DNA of 64,000 nucleotides from the NCBI GenBank assembly GCA_014802335.1, contig JAAVCL010000028.1, positions 1-64,000 on the forward strand, written 5' to 3'. The notes under the pieces were generated by a model, which was not told where the DNA came from, ran no database searches, and was given only the letters and a program-made list of their open reading frames with translations. The stretch is from Bacteroides sp. Its GTDB lineage: Bacteria; Bacteroidota; Bacteroidia; Bacteroidales; Muribaculaceae. A program made the translations under genes and the position numbers. Of this stretch, positions 7,031 to 16,272 are shown piece by piece. The number at the start of each line of letters is the position of its first letter. Positions within the stretch are counted from its first letter, which is position 1.

Positions 7031-8107
7031 ATGGTTGAAGGTGATGAATTGACTTCAGAAGCAAACAACGAAATTGCTGAACCCACCTATATTCTTGAGG
7101 ACGGGCGTGAACTTTTTGAACATTTCAGATTTGAAGCCGACAAGGGTCAGCAACTTCTTAGAGTGGATAAGTTTCTGGTGGAGAGAATGGAAAAAACATC
7201 CAGAAACCGTATTCAACAGGCCGCCGACGCAGGGTGTATTATCGTCAACGGCAAGCCGGTTAAATCAAGCTATAAAGTTAAGCCGGGCGACGTGATAAGC
7301 ATCGTTATGGATCGGCCTCGCTATGACTTTGAAATTATTGCTCAGGATATCCCGCTTGATATTGTTTATGAGGATAAATTTCTTCTGGTGGTCAATAAAC
7401 CTCCGGGGCTTGTGGTTCATCCCGGACATGGTAATTATTCCGGAACGCTTGTAAATGCTCTTGCATATCATTTTAAGGATGATCCCGACTATGATGTCAG
7501 CGACCCGAGACTCGGACTTGTGCATAGAATAGATAAGGATACTTCCGGACTGCTGGTTATCGCAAAAACTCCGGAAGCCAAGACTATGCTGGGTAAGCAA
7601 TTTTTTGATAAGACAACAAAAAGGGAATATGTGGCCATGGTTTGGGGAGATTTCCCGGAAGACCATGGCACGATTACCGGTAATATTGCTCGCAACCCTC
7701 GTAATAAGTTGCAGATGGCGGTCATGACCGATCCTAATCTTGGCAAACATGCCGTAACTCATTATGAGGTCCTCGAACGTTTCGGTTATGTAACTCTTGT
7801 GAAGTGTGTTCTCGAAACCGGGCGGACACATCAGATTCGGGTTCACATGCTTTATAAAGGTCACCCTCTTTTTAATGATGAGAGATATGGTGGCGATAAA
7901 ATTCTAAAAGGCAACCCATCCTCAAGCTATAAGCATTTTATTGAGAACTGTTTTCAGGTATGCCCCCGGCAAGCGCTTCATGCACGCACTCTCGGGTTTG
8001 TGCACCCCGAAACAGGCGAAGAAATGTTCTTTGAAGCTCCGATTCCGGCAGATTTTGAAGCTTTGATTACAAAATGGAGAAACTTGCAGCCAAAGAATCA
8101 AGACTGA
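7031..8107 (+). CDS. rluD: RluD-type 23S rRNA pseudouridine synthase
   Basis: A 358-residue pseudouridine synthase of the RluA/RluD family. By family knowledge RluD modifies the 23S rRNA helix 69 loop. An N-terminal S4 RNA-binding domain spans about residues 40-100 (LLRVDKFLVERM through NGKPVKSSYKVKPGD). The catalytic motif HRIDKDTSGLLVIAKT carries the nucleophilic aspartate. ETGRTHQIRVHM is the conserved C-terminal motif. The N-terminal 35 residues are an extra extension. Its 3' end overlaps the MATE gene by 34 nt, so the two are likely co-transcribed. Confidence 0.92.
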   Translation: MVEGDELTSEANNEIAEPTYILEDGRELFEHFRFEADKGQQLLRVDKFLVERMEKTSRNRIQQAADAGCIIVNGKPVKSSYKVKPGDVISIVMDRPRYDFEIIAQDIPLDIVYEDKFLLVVNKPPGLVVHPGHGNYSGTLVNALAYHFKDDPDYDVSDPRLGLVHRIDKDTSGLLVIAKTPEAKTMLGKQFFDKTTKREYVAMVWGDFPEDHGTITGNIARNPRNKLQMAVMTDPNLGKHAVTHYEVLERFGYVTLVKCVLETGRTHQIRVHMLYKGHPLFNDERYGGDKILKGNPSSSYKHFIENCFQVCPRQALHARTLGFVHPETGEEMFFEAPIPADFEALITKWRNLQPKNQD

Positions 8108-9513
8108 CTTCTTTAATAAAAAGAGGCGACAAGGTCTCTCTTAAAGACATTCTCGGAATGTCTGTGCGGCTCAGTGTGCCTGCAATAATGGCTCAGGTCG
8201 CTGCGGTTGCCATGGAGTATATCGATGCAGCCATGGTTGGTCATCTCGGAGCCGATGCCGCTGCTTCAATAGGGCTTGTCTCTACAAGTACATGGCTGTT
8301 TATGGGTGTTTGCAGTGCGGCTGCTATGGGATTCTCTGTTCAAGTGGCTCATCTCTTAGGTGCGCGCAATGTTGACCAGGCAAGATCCGTTACCCGACAG
8401 TCTTATGTTGCAACTTTAATTTATGGCATTTTTATTGCATTGATCGGAGTGTTGATTTCCGGACCATTACCGAATTGGTTGGGTGGAACGGAAGATATTA
8501 ACACCAATGCTTCGGCCTATTTCCTTATTTTTTCTTTGTCAATTCCAATTCTGCAGTTCAATTTCCTTACGAATGGTCTTCTGCGGTGTAGTGGCAACAT
8601 GTCTGTGCCGGGCATAATGGGCGTGGCTATGTGTGTGCTGGATGTAATTCTGAATTTCTTCCTTATTTTCCCCACACGTCAGATTGATATCCTCGGCTCT
8701 CAGATCATGGTGCCGGGCTTTGGATTCGGAGTTAGGGGAGCGGCGCTGGGCACGGCTATTGCCGAGGCCTCGGTGACTATAATATTAATTCTCTATCTTT
8801 GGTTTGCACGTTCCGATATCCGGCTGGCCGGGTCAAAATCAGATTTTATTCCTTCATTTAGGATTATAAAGAAAGCGGCCATTATCGGTTTTCCAATGGG
8901 AATTGAGAGGTTCATAAATTCGGCCGCGCAAATCACTCTTACTATAATAGTAGCACCACTCGGAGCATTCGCAATCGCTGCAAATGCCTTTGCAATTACG
9001 GTTGAAGGTCTCTGTTATATGCCGGGGTTTGGCATTGCTGATGCTGCCACCACATTGTCCGGTCAGAGTTTGGGCGCTTCACGTCCTAAACTTGCAAAAC
9101 GCTTTGCTTGGACAACCGTTTTTATGGGTATGATCGTTATGTCTGTAATGGGCATTGTGATGTATATTGCCGCACCTTTTCTCATTGGTATAATGACCGA
9201 TGTCCCTCAAATTCTTGACTTGGGAGTTATGGCATTGAGAATTGAAGCATGGGCCGAACCTATGTATGCTGCATCGATTGTGGCATACGGAGTGTGTGTT
9301 GGTGCAGGAGATACCTTGTGGCCATGCATTATGAACCTTGGTTCAATGTGGGGAGTCAGAATAACGTTGGCCGCAGTTTTAGCTCCGATAATGGGTCTAA
9401 AGGGGGTATGGCTTGCCATGTGCATAGAACTATGTTTCCGCGGCTTGATATTTCTGATCAGGCTTAAATCGGGAAAATGGATGGAACGGTTTAAAAAATT
9501 AAGCAACTCTTAG
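8074..9513 (+). CDS. MATE family multidrug/Na+ efflux transporter
   Basis: A 479-residue inner-membrane antiporter of the MATE/MOP family with about 12 hydrophobic segments in two similar halves: LSVPAIMAQVAAVAMEYIDAAMVGHLG near residue 33 and IIGFPMGIERFINSAAQ near residue 272. The MVGHLG motif is typical of NorM-like and DinF-like members. The transported compound is unknown. The start at 8074 overlaps rluD by 34 nt. A later ATG would remove part of the N-terminal region. The last four codons and the stop lie within the left end of a family B repeat, so the C-terminus may have been shaped by that insertion. Confidence 0.9.
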   Translation: MEKLAAKESRLTSLIKRGDKVSLKDILGMSVRLSVPAIMAQVAAVAMEYIDAAMVGHLGADAAASIGLVSTSTWLFMGVCSAAAMGFSVQVAHLLGARNVDQARSVTRQSYVATLIYGIFIALIGVLISGPLPNWLGGTEDINTNASAYFLIFSLSIPILQFNFLTNGLLRCSGNMSVPGIMGVAMCVLDVILNFFLIFPTRQIDILGSQIMVPGFGFGVRGAALGTAIAEASVTIILILYLWFARSDIRLAGSKSDFIPSFRIIKKAAIIGFPMGIERFINSAAQITLTIIVAPLGAFAIAANAFAITVEGLCYMPGFGIADAATTLSGQSLGASRPKLAKRFAWTTVFMGMIVMSVMGIVMYIAAPFLIGIMTDVPQILDLGVMALRIEAWAEPMYAASIVAYGVCVGAGDTLWPCIMNLGSMWGVRITLAAVLAPIMGLKGVWLAMCIELCFRGLIFLIRLKSGKWMERFKKLSNS

Positions 9514-9570
9514 AAAGTAGCTATGGCTTATCTACGTGTACGGCTTTTTTACATAGATTTGGAATCGTTC
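9501..9570 (+). repeat. Left half of a family B repeat (B3)
   Basis: The sequence from AAGCAACTCTTAGAAAG through CTATGGCTTATCT to GATTTGGAATCG aligns with the first 70 nt of the full copy B1 at 33236. The right half is missing and a different palindromic repeat follows directly. It overlaps the end and stop codon of the MATE gene. Confidence 0.65.
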
Positions 9571-9607
9571 ATCGGCAAATGTAGGGATGTGGCGTGCCAC
9601 GTCTGAG
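9571..9607 (+). repeat. Family C palindromic repeat (TGGCGTGCCA core)
   Basis: CATCGGCAAATGTAGGGATG leads into the palindrome ATGTGGCGTGCCACGT (9587-9602) and then CTGAGTAA. The same arrangement recurs at 58691-58727. It resembles a REP-type extragenic palindrome. It lies just upstream of the MalY-type gene. Confidence 0.7.
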
Positions 9608-9646
9608 TAAATTAAGACCTAAATATGACCTTAATATATATTCATT

Positions 9647-10837
9647 ATGGAAAATAAAATGTTTGATTTCGATCATGTTCCCGACCGTCGGGGCACAAAT
9701 TCATATAAATGGGATCTCCCTGAAATTAAGGATGCCATTCCAATGTGGGTGGCAGATATGGATTTCAAAACAGCTCCGTGTATAATAGAGGCTTTGAAAA
9801 AGCGCGTGGAACATGGTGTGTTCGGATATACCTTTGTGCCCGACAGCTACTACGAGGCTACTGTAAATTGGTTCTCACGACGTCACGGCCTTTCGCTCAA
9901 ACCCGAATGGATTCTCTATACCAGTGGCGTGATTCCTGCTCTTTCTGCTGTTATTAAGGCTCTTACCAAACCGGGTGATAAAGTAATTGTGCAGACTCCG
10001 GTCTACAATCATTTCTTTTCATCAATCCGAAATAATGAATGTATTGTTACCGAGAATCCTCTTATTCAGCGAAATGGCTCGTACGAAATGGATTTTGAGG
10101 ATCTTGAAGAAAAAGCCTCCGATCCGGACGTTAAGTTATTGTTACTCTGCAATCCTCACAATCCTGCCGGAAGGGTATGGTCTTCATCGGAATTAAAAAA
10201 GCTTGGTTATATTTGTGCTCGAAACAATGTAATTGTCGTTTCCGATGAAATTCATAACGAAATCGTGTTTCCTCCATATAAGTATGTTCCGTATGGTGCG
10301 GTATCCGATGATTTCCGAGCAAATTCGGTGACTTGTTGTTCACCCACAAAGGCTTTTAATATTGCAGGTCTTCAGATTGCGAATATTTTTTGTGAAAATA
10401 CTGAAATGAGAGAGGCTATCAATAAGGCCCTGAACGTAAATGAGGTTTGTGATGTTAATCCTTTTGGAGTGATAGCTCTAATAGAAGCATATACCAACGG
10501 AGAAAGTTGGCTCAATGAATTGATAGGATATATTTATAAGAATTACCAATATGTAAGAGAGACTTTCGAATCGCAATTGCCTGAAATGCCCGTGATGAGA
10601 CTCGAAGGTACTTATCTTGCATGGGTTGATTGTTCAGTGCTCGAAATGGCATCTACTGAAATTATGAGCGAAATTTTAGAGCATGCAAAGGTTAAAGTGA
10701 ACGATAGTGAAATGTATGGCGCTCCCAACGGTGAATTTATCCGTTTGAATCTCGCTGCTCCTTTTGAATTGATAAAGGAAGGAACCGACAGAATTATCGC
10801 AACCTTGAAGTTTTTACTTAACAAAAGACTTGACTAA
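9647..10837 (+). CDS. MalY/PatB-type PLP-dependent C-S lyase or aminotransferase
   Basis: A 396-residue fold-type I PLP enzyme. Cofactor-binding residues are visible: VVSDEIHNE holds D200, which pairs with the pyridine nitrogen, and CSPTKAFNIAGLQ holds the Schiff-base lysine K235. The early WVADMDFKTAP and VFGYTFVPDSYYEA segments, together with EIHNEIV, place it in the MalY/PatB subgroup, whose members cleave cystathionine or cysteine. In the cytoplasm it would release homocysteine or H2S, ammonia and pyruvate. An aminotransferase role cannot be excluded. The preceding gap holds repeats B3 and C. Confidence 0.88.
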   Translation: MENKMFDFDHVPDRRGTNSYKWDLPEIKDAIPMWVADMDFKTAPCIIEALKKRVEHGVFGYTFVPDSYYEATVNWFSRRHGLSLKPEWILYTSGVIPALSAVIKALTKPGDKVIVQTPVYNHFFSSIRNNECIVTENPLIQRNGSYEMDFEDLEEKASDPDVKLLLLCNPHNPAGRVWSSSELKKLGYICARNNVIVVSDEIHNEIVFPPYKYVPYGAVSDDFRANSVTCCSPTKAFNIAGLQIANIFCENTEMREAINKALNVNEVCDVNPFGVIALIEAYTNGESWLNELIGYIYKNYQYVRETFESQLPEMPVMRLEGTYLAWVDCSVLEMASTEIMSEILEHAKVKVNDSEMYGAPNGEFIRLNLAAPFELIKEGTDRIIATLKFLLNKRLD

Positions 10838-10877
10838 TTTAGCTCTTTTCATTATAAGAGTGTAAAACACAGTATAT

Positions 10878-11723
10878 ATGGAAACTATAAAAAATAAAGA
10901 ATTTGGTGGTGAACGTCCTCTTTTTGGGGCAAAAGATCTGATCCTTGAAAATGTAACTATCCATGCCGGTGAATCTGCATTGAAGGAATGTTCCAACATC
11001 CGCGCAGTTGCTTGTGTGTTCGAAGGGAAATATCCTTTCTGGCATGTCGATAATTTCCAAATAGAAGATTGTTTGTTTAGAGAGGGTGCAAGAGCTGCAC
11101 TTTGGTATTCTTCAAATCTATTGATGAGCCGCACTCTGGTCGAGGCGCCCAAGATGTTCAGGGAAATGTCGGGTATGGTTTTGGATAATGTTCAGATTCC
11201 TGACGCCCAAGAAACTTTATGGCATTGTCGCGACATAAAATTAAGGGATGTGATAGTAAAGAATGCAGACTATATATTTATGCATTGTAACAATATCGAC
11301 ATCGAGAATTATGAGCAACACGGAAATTACTCGTTTCAATACTGCAATGACGTGGAAATCCGCAACGCCGTGATTTTTTCAAAAGATGCATTCTGGAACA
11401 CGAACAATGTCACCGTAAGAGATTCGGAACTTCATGGAGAATATCTGGGATGGCATTCACATAATCTGCATCTCATTAACTGCAAGATTTCAGGAACTCA
11501 GCCCTTGTGTTATTGCCATAATCTTATTATGGAAAATTGTGAGTTCGCTCCAGACTGCGACTTGGCATTTGAAGAATCTGAACTTAACGCTGTCATTAAT
11601 TCTCCGATTACGAGTGTCAAAAATCCCACATCGGGAATTATTAAAGCAAAATCTTACGGATCTATCATTCTTGATGAGTTCATAAAGCAACCTGCTGACT
11701 GCCTTATAGAAGTGATTGAGTAA
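10878..11723 (+). CDS. DUF3737 family protein (right-handed parallel beta-helix)
   Basis: A 281-residue protein made of short repeating units of about 20 residues with the pattern N-xx-I/L-xx-C/S. Examples are NIRAVACVFEGKYPFWHVDNFQIEDC, CRDIKLRDVIVKNADYIFMHCNNIDIENY, and NLHLINCKISGTQPLCYCHNLIMENC. This periodicity indicates a parallel beta-helix, as in pectin lyase-like folds. It matches DUF3737, whose members begin with ENKEFGGERPLF-like sequence. No signal peptide is present, so it is cytoplasmic. The biochemical role is unknown. It follows the MalY-type gene by 40 nt. Confidence 0.85.
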   Translation: METIKNKEFGGERPLFGAKDLILENVTIHAGESALKECSNIRAVACVFEGKYPFWHVDNFQIEDCLFREGARAALWYSSNLLMSRTLVEAPKMFREMSGMVLDNVQIPDAQETLWHCRDIKLRDVIVKNADYIFMHCNNIDIENYEQHGNYSFQYCNDVEIRNAVIFSKDAFWNTNNVTVRDSELHGEYLGWHSHNLHLINCKISGTQPLCYCHNLIMENCEFAPDCDLAFEESELNAVINSPITSVKNPTSGIIKAKSYGSIILDEFIKQPADCLIEVIE

Positions 11724-11790
11724 GCTCATTTTATCTCTACTGTTTTCCTTATGGTTTGACAGACATAGCGATAACCAGAGATTTACTATT

Positions 11791-11827
11791 TAACTCATTG
11801 ATTTCTTTTTAAGAAATCAATGAGTTA
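11791..11827 (+). terminator. Perfect 17-bp hairpin after the DUF3737 gene
   Basis: 11791-11807 and 11811-11827 are perfectly complementary with a TTT loop. It lies 68 nt after the DUF3737 stop. No strong T run follows, so termination may be weak or factor-assisted. Confidence 0.6.
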
Positions 11828-11862
11828 TTAAACAACACAATGAGAATTGCTGCGTTATACTT

Positions 11863-11934
11863 ATGAAGATATATACTCTTGAAGATATATTTCAAATAGA
11901 ACAAGTCTCGGGTAATCCGGACAGATATATTTAA
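11863..11934 (+). CDS. Possible 23-codon leader ORF upstream of the acyltransferase gene
   Basis: ATG at 11863 to TAA at 11934 encodes a peptide beginning MKIYTLEDIFQIEQ and ends 4 nt before the acyltransferase ATG. A still smaller ORF (ATG at 11840, 8 codons) ends in TGA overlapping this ATG, so the three frames are chained stop-to-start. The ORF contains a direct repeat, GAAGATATAT, at 11866 and 11881. It could be a translated leader that couples or tunes downstream expression, or chance. Confidence 0.3.
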   Translation: MKIYTLEDIFQIEQVSGNPDRYI

Positions 11935-11938
11935 ATTT

Positions 11939-13114
11939 ATGAGTACCCAAGAATTAGATTTCAGTGATATAGCTCCTTATGATGATAGTGTGTTTAAGGA
12001 AAAAATGGAAACTCTGGTAAAAGATCCGGGTTTCCTGCATGCTGTCAATTATACTATGCCCAAGGAGGATGTTCCCCTGCTCATAGAAGATCTGTTGAAG
12101 ATTGACAATAAATATGACTTTCAACATCAGGTCATGTTCCCGTTTCTTGAAATGTTGGCTAAAACCACTACGGCCGGTATCAGTCTGGGAGGTGTGAAGT
12201 ATTATAATCCTGCCTTGAATTATGTATTCATCACCAATCACCGCGACATTGTGTTGGATGCCTCCTTTCTGAACCTTGCTTTCATGCGTAGAGGCATTCC
12301 GACTTCCGAGGTAGCCATCGGTAACAACCTCCTTGTTTTTGATTGGATTAACGATCTTGTGCGTCTTAACAAATCTTTCATAGTTAAGCGAAATACCGGG
12401 CTTCGAGAAGGTCTCCTTGCTGCTAAGAAATTGTCGGCATATATTCACAAAGCCATCCTCGATAAACACGAATCCGTGTGGATTGCTCAACGCGAAGGTC
12501 GCGCAAAAGATAGTTCGGATCATACCCAGGAAGCTCTTGTTAAGATGTTGGCCTTGGGTGGGGAAGGTTCTTTCACCGAACGACTCAAGGAAATTAATCT
12601 TATGCCGGTTTCAATTTCTTACGAGTATGACCCCAACGACTATCTTAAAGCAAAGGAATTCCTGCTTAAAAGAAGAAATCCCAACTTTAAGAAATCGCAG
12701 CGTGATGATCTTTTCAGTATGGAAACGGGTTTATTGCAATTTAAAGGTAAAGTCCATTTTCAACTGACGCCCAGGATTAACACTAAACTTGATCAGATAG
12801 GAGACTTGCCCGATAATAATACGGCTGCCAAATATGTTGGTTGCCTCATTGACCAGGCTATTCATCGAAGCTATGAAATTTTCCCTATAAATTATATTGC
12901 TTTTGATATCCTTCACAAAACTTCCCGTTTTAAAGAAAAATATACTGAAGAGCAACGTGTTGAAACTGAAAATTATTTCAATTCGCAGCTCGATAAGATT
13001 GATATCGACGATGTTACGTCCGAGGAGCGTGCATATATGATGGAAATGATGCTCGTGATGTATGCAAATCCCTTGAAAAATAAACTTAAAACTATACTTG
13101 GAGGTATGGTATAA
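11939..13114 (+). CDS. PlsB/PlsC-like glycerolipid acyltransferase
   Basis: A 391-residue acyltransferase related to glycerol-3-phosphate and 1-acylglycerol-3-phosphate acyltransferases. The first block is ITNHRDIVLDASFLN (about residues 97-111), whose His-Asp pair stands for the HX4D motif, here with one residue more than usual. The second block IAQREGRAKDSSD corresponds to the FPEGxR motif. No transmembrane segment is evident, so it may act peripherally on the inner membrane. The length exceeds standard PlsC and is nearer to the catalytic half of PlsB. Acyl donor and acceptor cannot be read from the sequence. A phosphoesterase gene follows after 12 nt. Confidence 0.82.
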   Translation: MSTQELDFSDIAPYDDSVFKEKMETLVKDPGFLHAVNYTMPKEDVPLLIEDLLKIDNKYDFQHQVMFPFLEMLAKTTTAGISLGGVKYYNPALNYVFITNHRDIVLDASFLNLAFMRRGIPTSEVAIGNNLLVFDWINDLVRLNKSFIVKRNTGLREGLLAAKKLSAYIHKAILDKHESVWIAQREGRAKDSSDHTQEALVKMLALGGEGSFTERLKEINLMPVSISYEYDPNDYLKAKEFLLKRRNPNFKKSQRDDLFSMETGLLQFKGKVHFQLTPRINTKLDQIGDLPDNNTAAKYVGCLIDQAIHRSYEIFPINYIAFDILHKTSRFKEKYTEEQRVETENYFNSQLDKIDIDDVTSEERAYMMEMMLVMYANPLKNKLKTILGGMV

Positions 13115-13126
13115 AGTAATTGGACT

Positions 13127-14362
13127 ATGAGAATTCCATTGATTTCCTTGATTTTACTTATACTTCTCACTTTTGGGTGTGATTGGTATATTTTCTATAG
13201 AATTCGAAAAGACTTCGTGTCTAAGTGGAGAAATAAAGTTGCCTGGATACATGGAATCTTATCCCTGATCTTCTGGGTTATTCTTATAGTTTTTATCTGC
13301 TGGCCCAAAAGAAACCCCGATGAACCCATCGTGACTCCGATGTGGTTGTTATTCACATTCCTCTCTGTCTATATTCCTAAATTCCTCTTCTCGGTAATCT
13401 CCCTTATCGGTTCACTTATATCAAAAAAACAATCGGTAAGAGCTAAATGTGATAAATGGGTCGGACTTCCGATCGCCCTCCTTATTTTTGTTTTTATTTG
13501 GGGAGGGGTTTTTTACACAAGTAACCGGATTGATGTGAATAAGGTTGAAATAGTTTCCGACAGGCTTCCTCAATCTATGGATGGCCTCAGAATCCTTCAA
13601 TTCAGTGATATTCATTTAGGCACTTGGGGAAACGACACAACTTTTATTTCTCAGTTTGTCGACAGCATAAATGCTCAAAATGCGGATGTTGTGGTCTTTA
13701 CGGGCGATTTCGTTAACCGCACCGCCGATGAGATGACACCATTTATACCCGTTTTAAAACGAATAAAAGCCCCTATGGGTGTTTATTCTGTGCTCGGTAA
13801 TCATGATTACGGTGGTTACGCAACTTGGCCCGACAAAGATTCTTATAATAAAAATCTTTCATACTTGAAGAGTTCAATCGACTCTTTGGGTTGGGTGCTT
13901 CTCTGCAATCAAACCACTTACATCAGAAACAATACTGACTCGATTGCAATGATTGGTGTCGAGAACTGGGGCGAACCTCCATTTAATCAGCTTGGTGATC
14001 TTGTCAAGGCTTATGGTGACTCTGCAAATAGAAAGCCTGATTTAAATGATGATGTCTTTAAAGTTCTAATGACTCATAACCCTAACCATTGGAAGGAAGT
14101 GGTTACAAAAATCAGTAACGTTGATTTATCTCTTGCCGGGCATACTCATGCAATGCAATTTATGTTGGATTTTGCAGGAATTAAATGGTCGCCCAGCGTA
14201 TGGAAATATCAGCAATGGGGTGGATTATACTCCATGGATTTCCCTGGTAAAAATCCGATGCATATCTATGTAAATATTGGTGCCGGCGAAGTGGGAATGC
14301 CTGCCAGACTTGGTTCTGCCAAACCGGAAATAAATATTATTACTCTTCGTTCCAAACATTAA
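13127..14362 (+). CDS. Membrane-bound metallophosphoesterase
   Basis: A 411-residue protein with about four N-terminal transmembrane helices (residues 1-135), then a calcineurin-like phosphoesterase domain. Metal-binding motifs appear in order: FSDIHLGTW, FTGDFVNR, LGNHDYGG and AGHTHAMQ. The layout resembles YkuE/YaeI-type membrane phosphoesterases, some of which act on lipid pyrophosphates such as UDP-diacylglucosamine. It lies 12 nt after the acyltransferase gene, so a lipid substrate is a reasonable inference but not shown. Confidence 0.88.
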   Translation: MRIPLISLILLILLTFGCDWYIFYRIRKDFVSKWRNKVAWIHGILSLIFWVILIVFICWPKRNPDEPIVTPMWLLFTFLSVYIPKFLFSVISLIGSLISKKQSVRAKCDKWVGLPIALLIFVFIWGGVFYTSNRIDVNKVEIVSDRLPQSMDGLRILQFSDIHLGTWGNDTTFISQFVDSINAQNADVVVFTGDFVNRTADEMTPFIPVLKRIKAPMGVYSVLGNHDYGGYATWPDKDSYNKNLSYLKSSIDSLGWVLLCNQTTYIRNNTDSIAMIGVENWGEPPFNQLGDLVKAYGDSANRKPDLNDDVFKVLMTHNPNHWKEVVTKISNVDLSLAGHTHAMQFMLDFAGIKWSPSVWKYQQWGGLYSMDFPGKNPMHIYVNIGAGEVGMPARLGSAKPEINIITLRSKH

Positions 14363-14405
14363 TGTTTAAAATCCTCTCCGCTTATATTCAATCTTCGGTT
14401 TTATT

Positions 14406-14774
14406 ATGGCGCGTGTAGTTCTTTCTTTAGGCTCAAATTGTTCATCCGCTTTTGTCAGGAATGGTTTGGATTGGTTAAAGGAAAATTTCACCTTGCTGCG
14501 TTCTTCAACTTTATACGAAACGCCGCCGGCCAAGGGCAGCGGTAGTAACTATATTAACGCGGTTGCCGAAGTCAAATCAGATAATTCTTTTGAGGAAATA
14601 AACTCGATGCTAAAGGAATATGAAATTAAAATTGGCAGAGACGACCAATGCCGTAAAATCAATTGCGTTCCAATAGATATTGATATAGTTTTGTGGGATG
14701 AAGAGATTGTGCGCCAGTGGGACTTTAAGCAAAAATTTTTCCGAATCGGTTATAATATGATAAAGGACAGCTGA
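14406..14774 (+). CDS. folK: HPPK-like pterin pyrophosphokinase (FolK), short form
   Basis: A 122-residue protein with the 6-hydroxymethyl-7,8-dihydropterin pyrophosphokinase pattern, the enzyme that activates the pterin with ATP for folate synthesis. LSLGSN at the N-terminus, LYETPPAKGSGSNYINAVAEV, the GRDDQCRK segment and PIDIDIVLWD (the two metal-binding aspartates) are all present. It is shorter than the usual 155-165 residues, ending soon after DFKQKFF, so the C-terminal region is reduced. It is the last gene of the plus-strand cluster before a strong terminator. Confidence 0.85.
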   Translation: MARVVLSLGSNCSSAFVRNGLDWLKENFTLLRSSTLYETPPAKGSGSNYINAVAEVKSDNSFEEINSMLKEYEIKIGRDDQCRKINCVPIDIDIVLWDEEIVRQWDFKQKFFRIGYNMIKDS

Positions 14775-14844
14775 TACTACCTTGATAAGTATAGTCTTAC
14801 TCAGCCGTCAAGAGTGATCTGACAATACTTTAGGATTAACTAAC

Positions 14845-14903
14845 AATAAATGAAGCACACCCCAAAAGTTGAATATTAACCTTTGGGGTGTGCTTCATTT
14901 ATT
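14845..14903. terminator. Bidirectional terminator between folK and the LptF/LptG gene
   Basis: 14845-14866 and 14882-14903 form a perfect 22-bp inverted repeat (core GAAGCACACCCC) with a 15-nt loop. It has A/T-rich outer ends on both strands and lies between convergent genes. Confidence 0.88.
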
Positions 14904-14946
14904 GCAGACTTTGGCCTAATTAAACCGGCATCGATACGGTCACTTT

Positions 14947-16272
14947 TTAGAATTTCCGTGCCCTGTTATATAGTATAAGTCCAATTATCAAATATAAAAA
15001 GTTAGGTATCCACATTGCCACCCAGGGAGAAGTCATACCCGATATAGCGAACTGGCTTGTAACAGTCGAGAACAAGATGTAACTGAAACTAAGTAGCAGG
15101 CCGATTCCTATATTGATACCCATGCCTCCTTTCACTTTTTTGGCTGAGAGTGACACTCCGATAAGTGTCAAAATAAAGGCTGCCGCGGCAACGGCGTAGC
15201 GCCGCTCTTTCTCTATTTCAAATGCTTTTATATTGGCAACCCCGCGACTTTTCTGATTTTCTATAAACTCGGACAGCTGGGGTGTGGTCAAAGTTTCTTG
15301 ATCGTTTACCGATATTAAGAAATCGCGTGGTTCTATTGGAATTATCGTATCAAGTTTGTCTCCGGTGCGAATCTTCTCTTTCATCCCGTCAAAATCACGA
15401 ATCATATAATTATGAATAGTCCAGTGATAGGTGCGTGTGGTATCGTACGTAATCGACTGCGACGTAAGACGGGAAACAAGTTCCTTCCCTTTGAATTTGT
15501 CAAATGAAAATCGATAGCCTGTTTTGGAACTGTTCTCGAAACGTCCGATATAAACCACCTCACCGGGCCGCGCCATAAGCTGGATGTCAACTCCGGTTGT
15601 AACTTTCTTATTCTTCACATACTTGTTTGTATATTCAATTCGCTTCACATTTGTGGGTGGAATAAGATAGTTGCTCAAAGCAAAAATCATAACCGCAATG
15701 ACGGCTGCTCCCATCATGTAGGGGCGCATAAGCCGGTTGAAACTGATTCCACTCGAGAGAATAGCGATGATTTCAGAATTGCTCGCAAGCTTGGTGGTAA
15801 AGAATATTACAGCAATGAACGTAAACAGCGGGGCAAGCTGATTGGCAAAATAGGGCAGAAACGACATGAAGTAATCAAATATCGTTTCCTTCAAGGGGGC
15901 ATTGAGAAATGCGTCAAGCTTCTCTGTAATGTCAAACATCGTGACTACTGCAAGAATCAGTATAGTGGCGAAGAAGAAGGTGCCGAGATATTTCTTAAGA
16001 ATAAAAATATCCAGAAGCTTGATGCCAAATGTATCCAATGACAAATGAAAACGAAATTTCCGCTTTCCTTCGTCATCATTCGCTGCGGTTGTGCTGATAG
16101 TCGTTTCCGATGATATTGATTCATCCGGCATCAATAGTTCTTCCCCTTTCGCAGCTTGCAAATCTTCTTGATTGCTCTCAACTTCAGTCGTGGATATTTT
16201 TCCCTCGGCCGATTCAGTTCCTGAACTATCTTTGCTTCTATTTTTCTTCCGGAATAGCTGAAAAGCTGACAT
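14947..16272 (-). CDS. LptF/LptG family lipopolysaccharide export permease
   Basis: A 441-residue inner-membrane permease of the YjgP/YjgQ family that, with LptB, moves lipopolysaccharide out of the inner membrane. After a tail of about 80 residues, helices 1-3 begin at LDIFILKKYLGTFFFATILILAVV. A periplasmic jellyroll domain occupies the middle (TGVDIQLMARPGEVVYIGRF). Three helices close the protein. The N-terminal tail is charged and looks disordered. Its first residues, AFQLFRKKNRSKDSS, resemble the start of the LptB extension at 32.3 kb. It lies 96 nt downstream of tgt. F versus G cannot be decided here. Confidence 0.88.
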   Translation of the reverse strand: MSAFQLFRKKNRSKDSSGTESAEGKISTTEVESNQEDLQAAKGEELLMPDESISSETTISTTAANDDEGKRKFRFHLSLDTFGIKLLDIFILKKYLGTFFFATILILAVVTMFDITEKLDAFLNAPLKETIFDYFMSFLPYFANQLAPLFTFIAVIFFTTKLASNSEIIAILSSGISFNRLMRPYMMGAAVIAVMIFALSNYLIPPTNVKRIEYTNKYVKNKKVTTGVDIQLMARPGEVVYIGRFENSSKTGYRFSFDKFKGKELVSRLTSQSITYDTTRTYHWTIHNYMIRDFDGMKEKIRTGDKLDTIIPIEPRDFLISVNDQETLTTPQLSEFIENQKSRGVANIKAFEIEKERRYAVAAAAFILTLIGVSLSAKKVKGGMGINIGIGLLLSFSYILFSTVTSQFAISGMTSPWVAMWIPNFLYLIIGLILYNRARKF

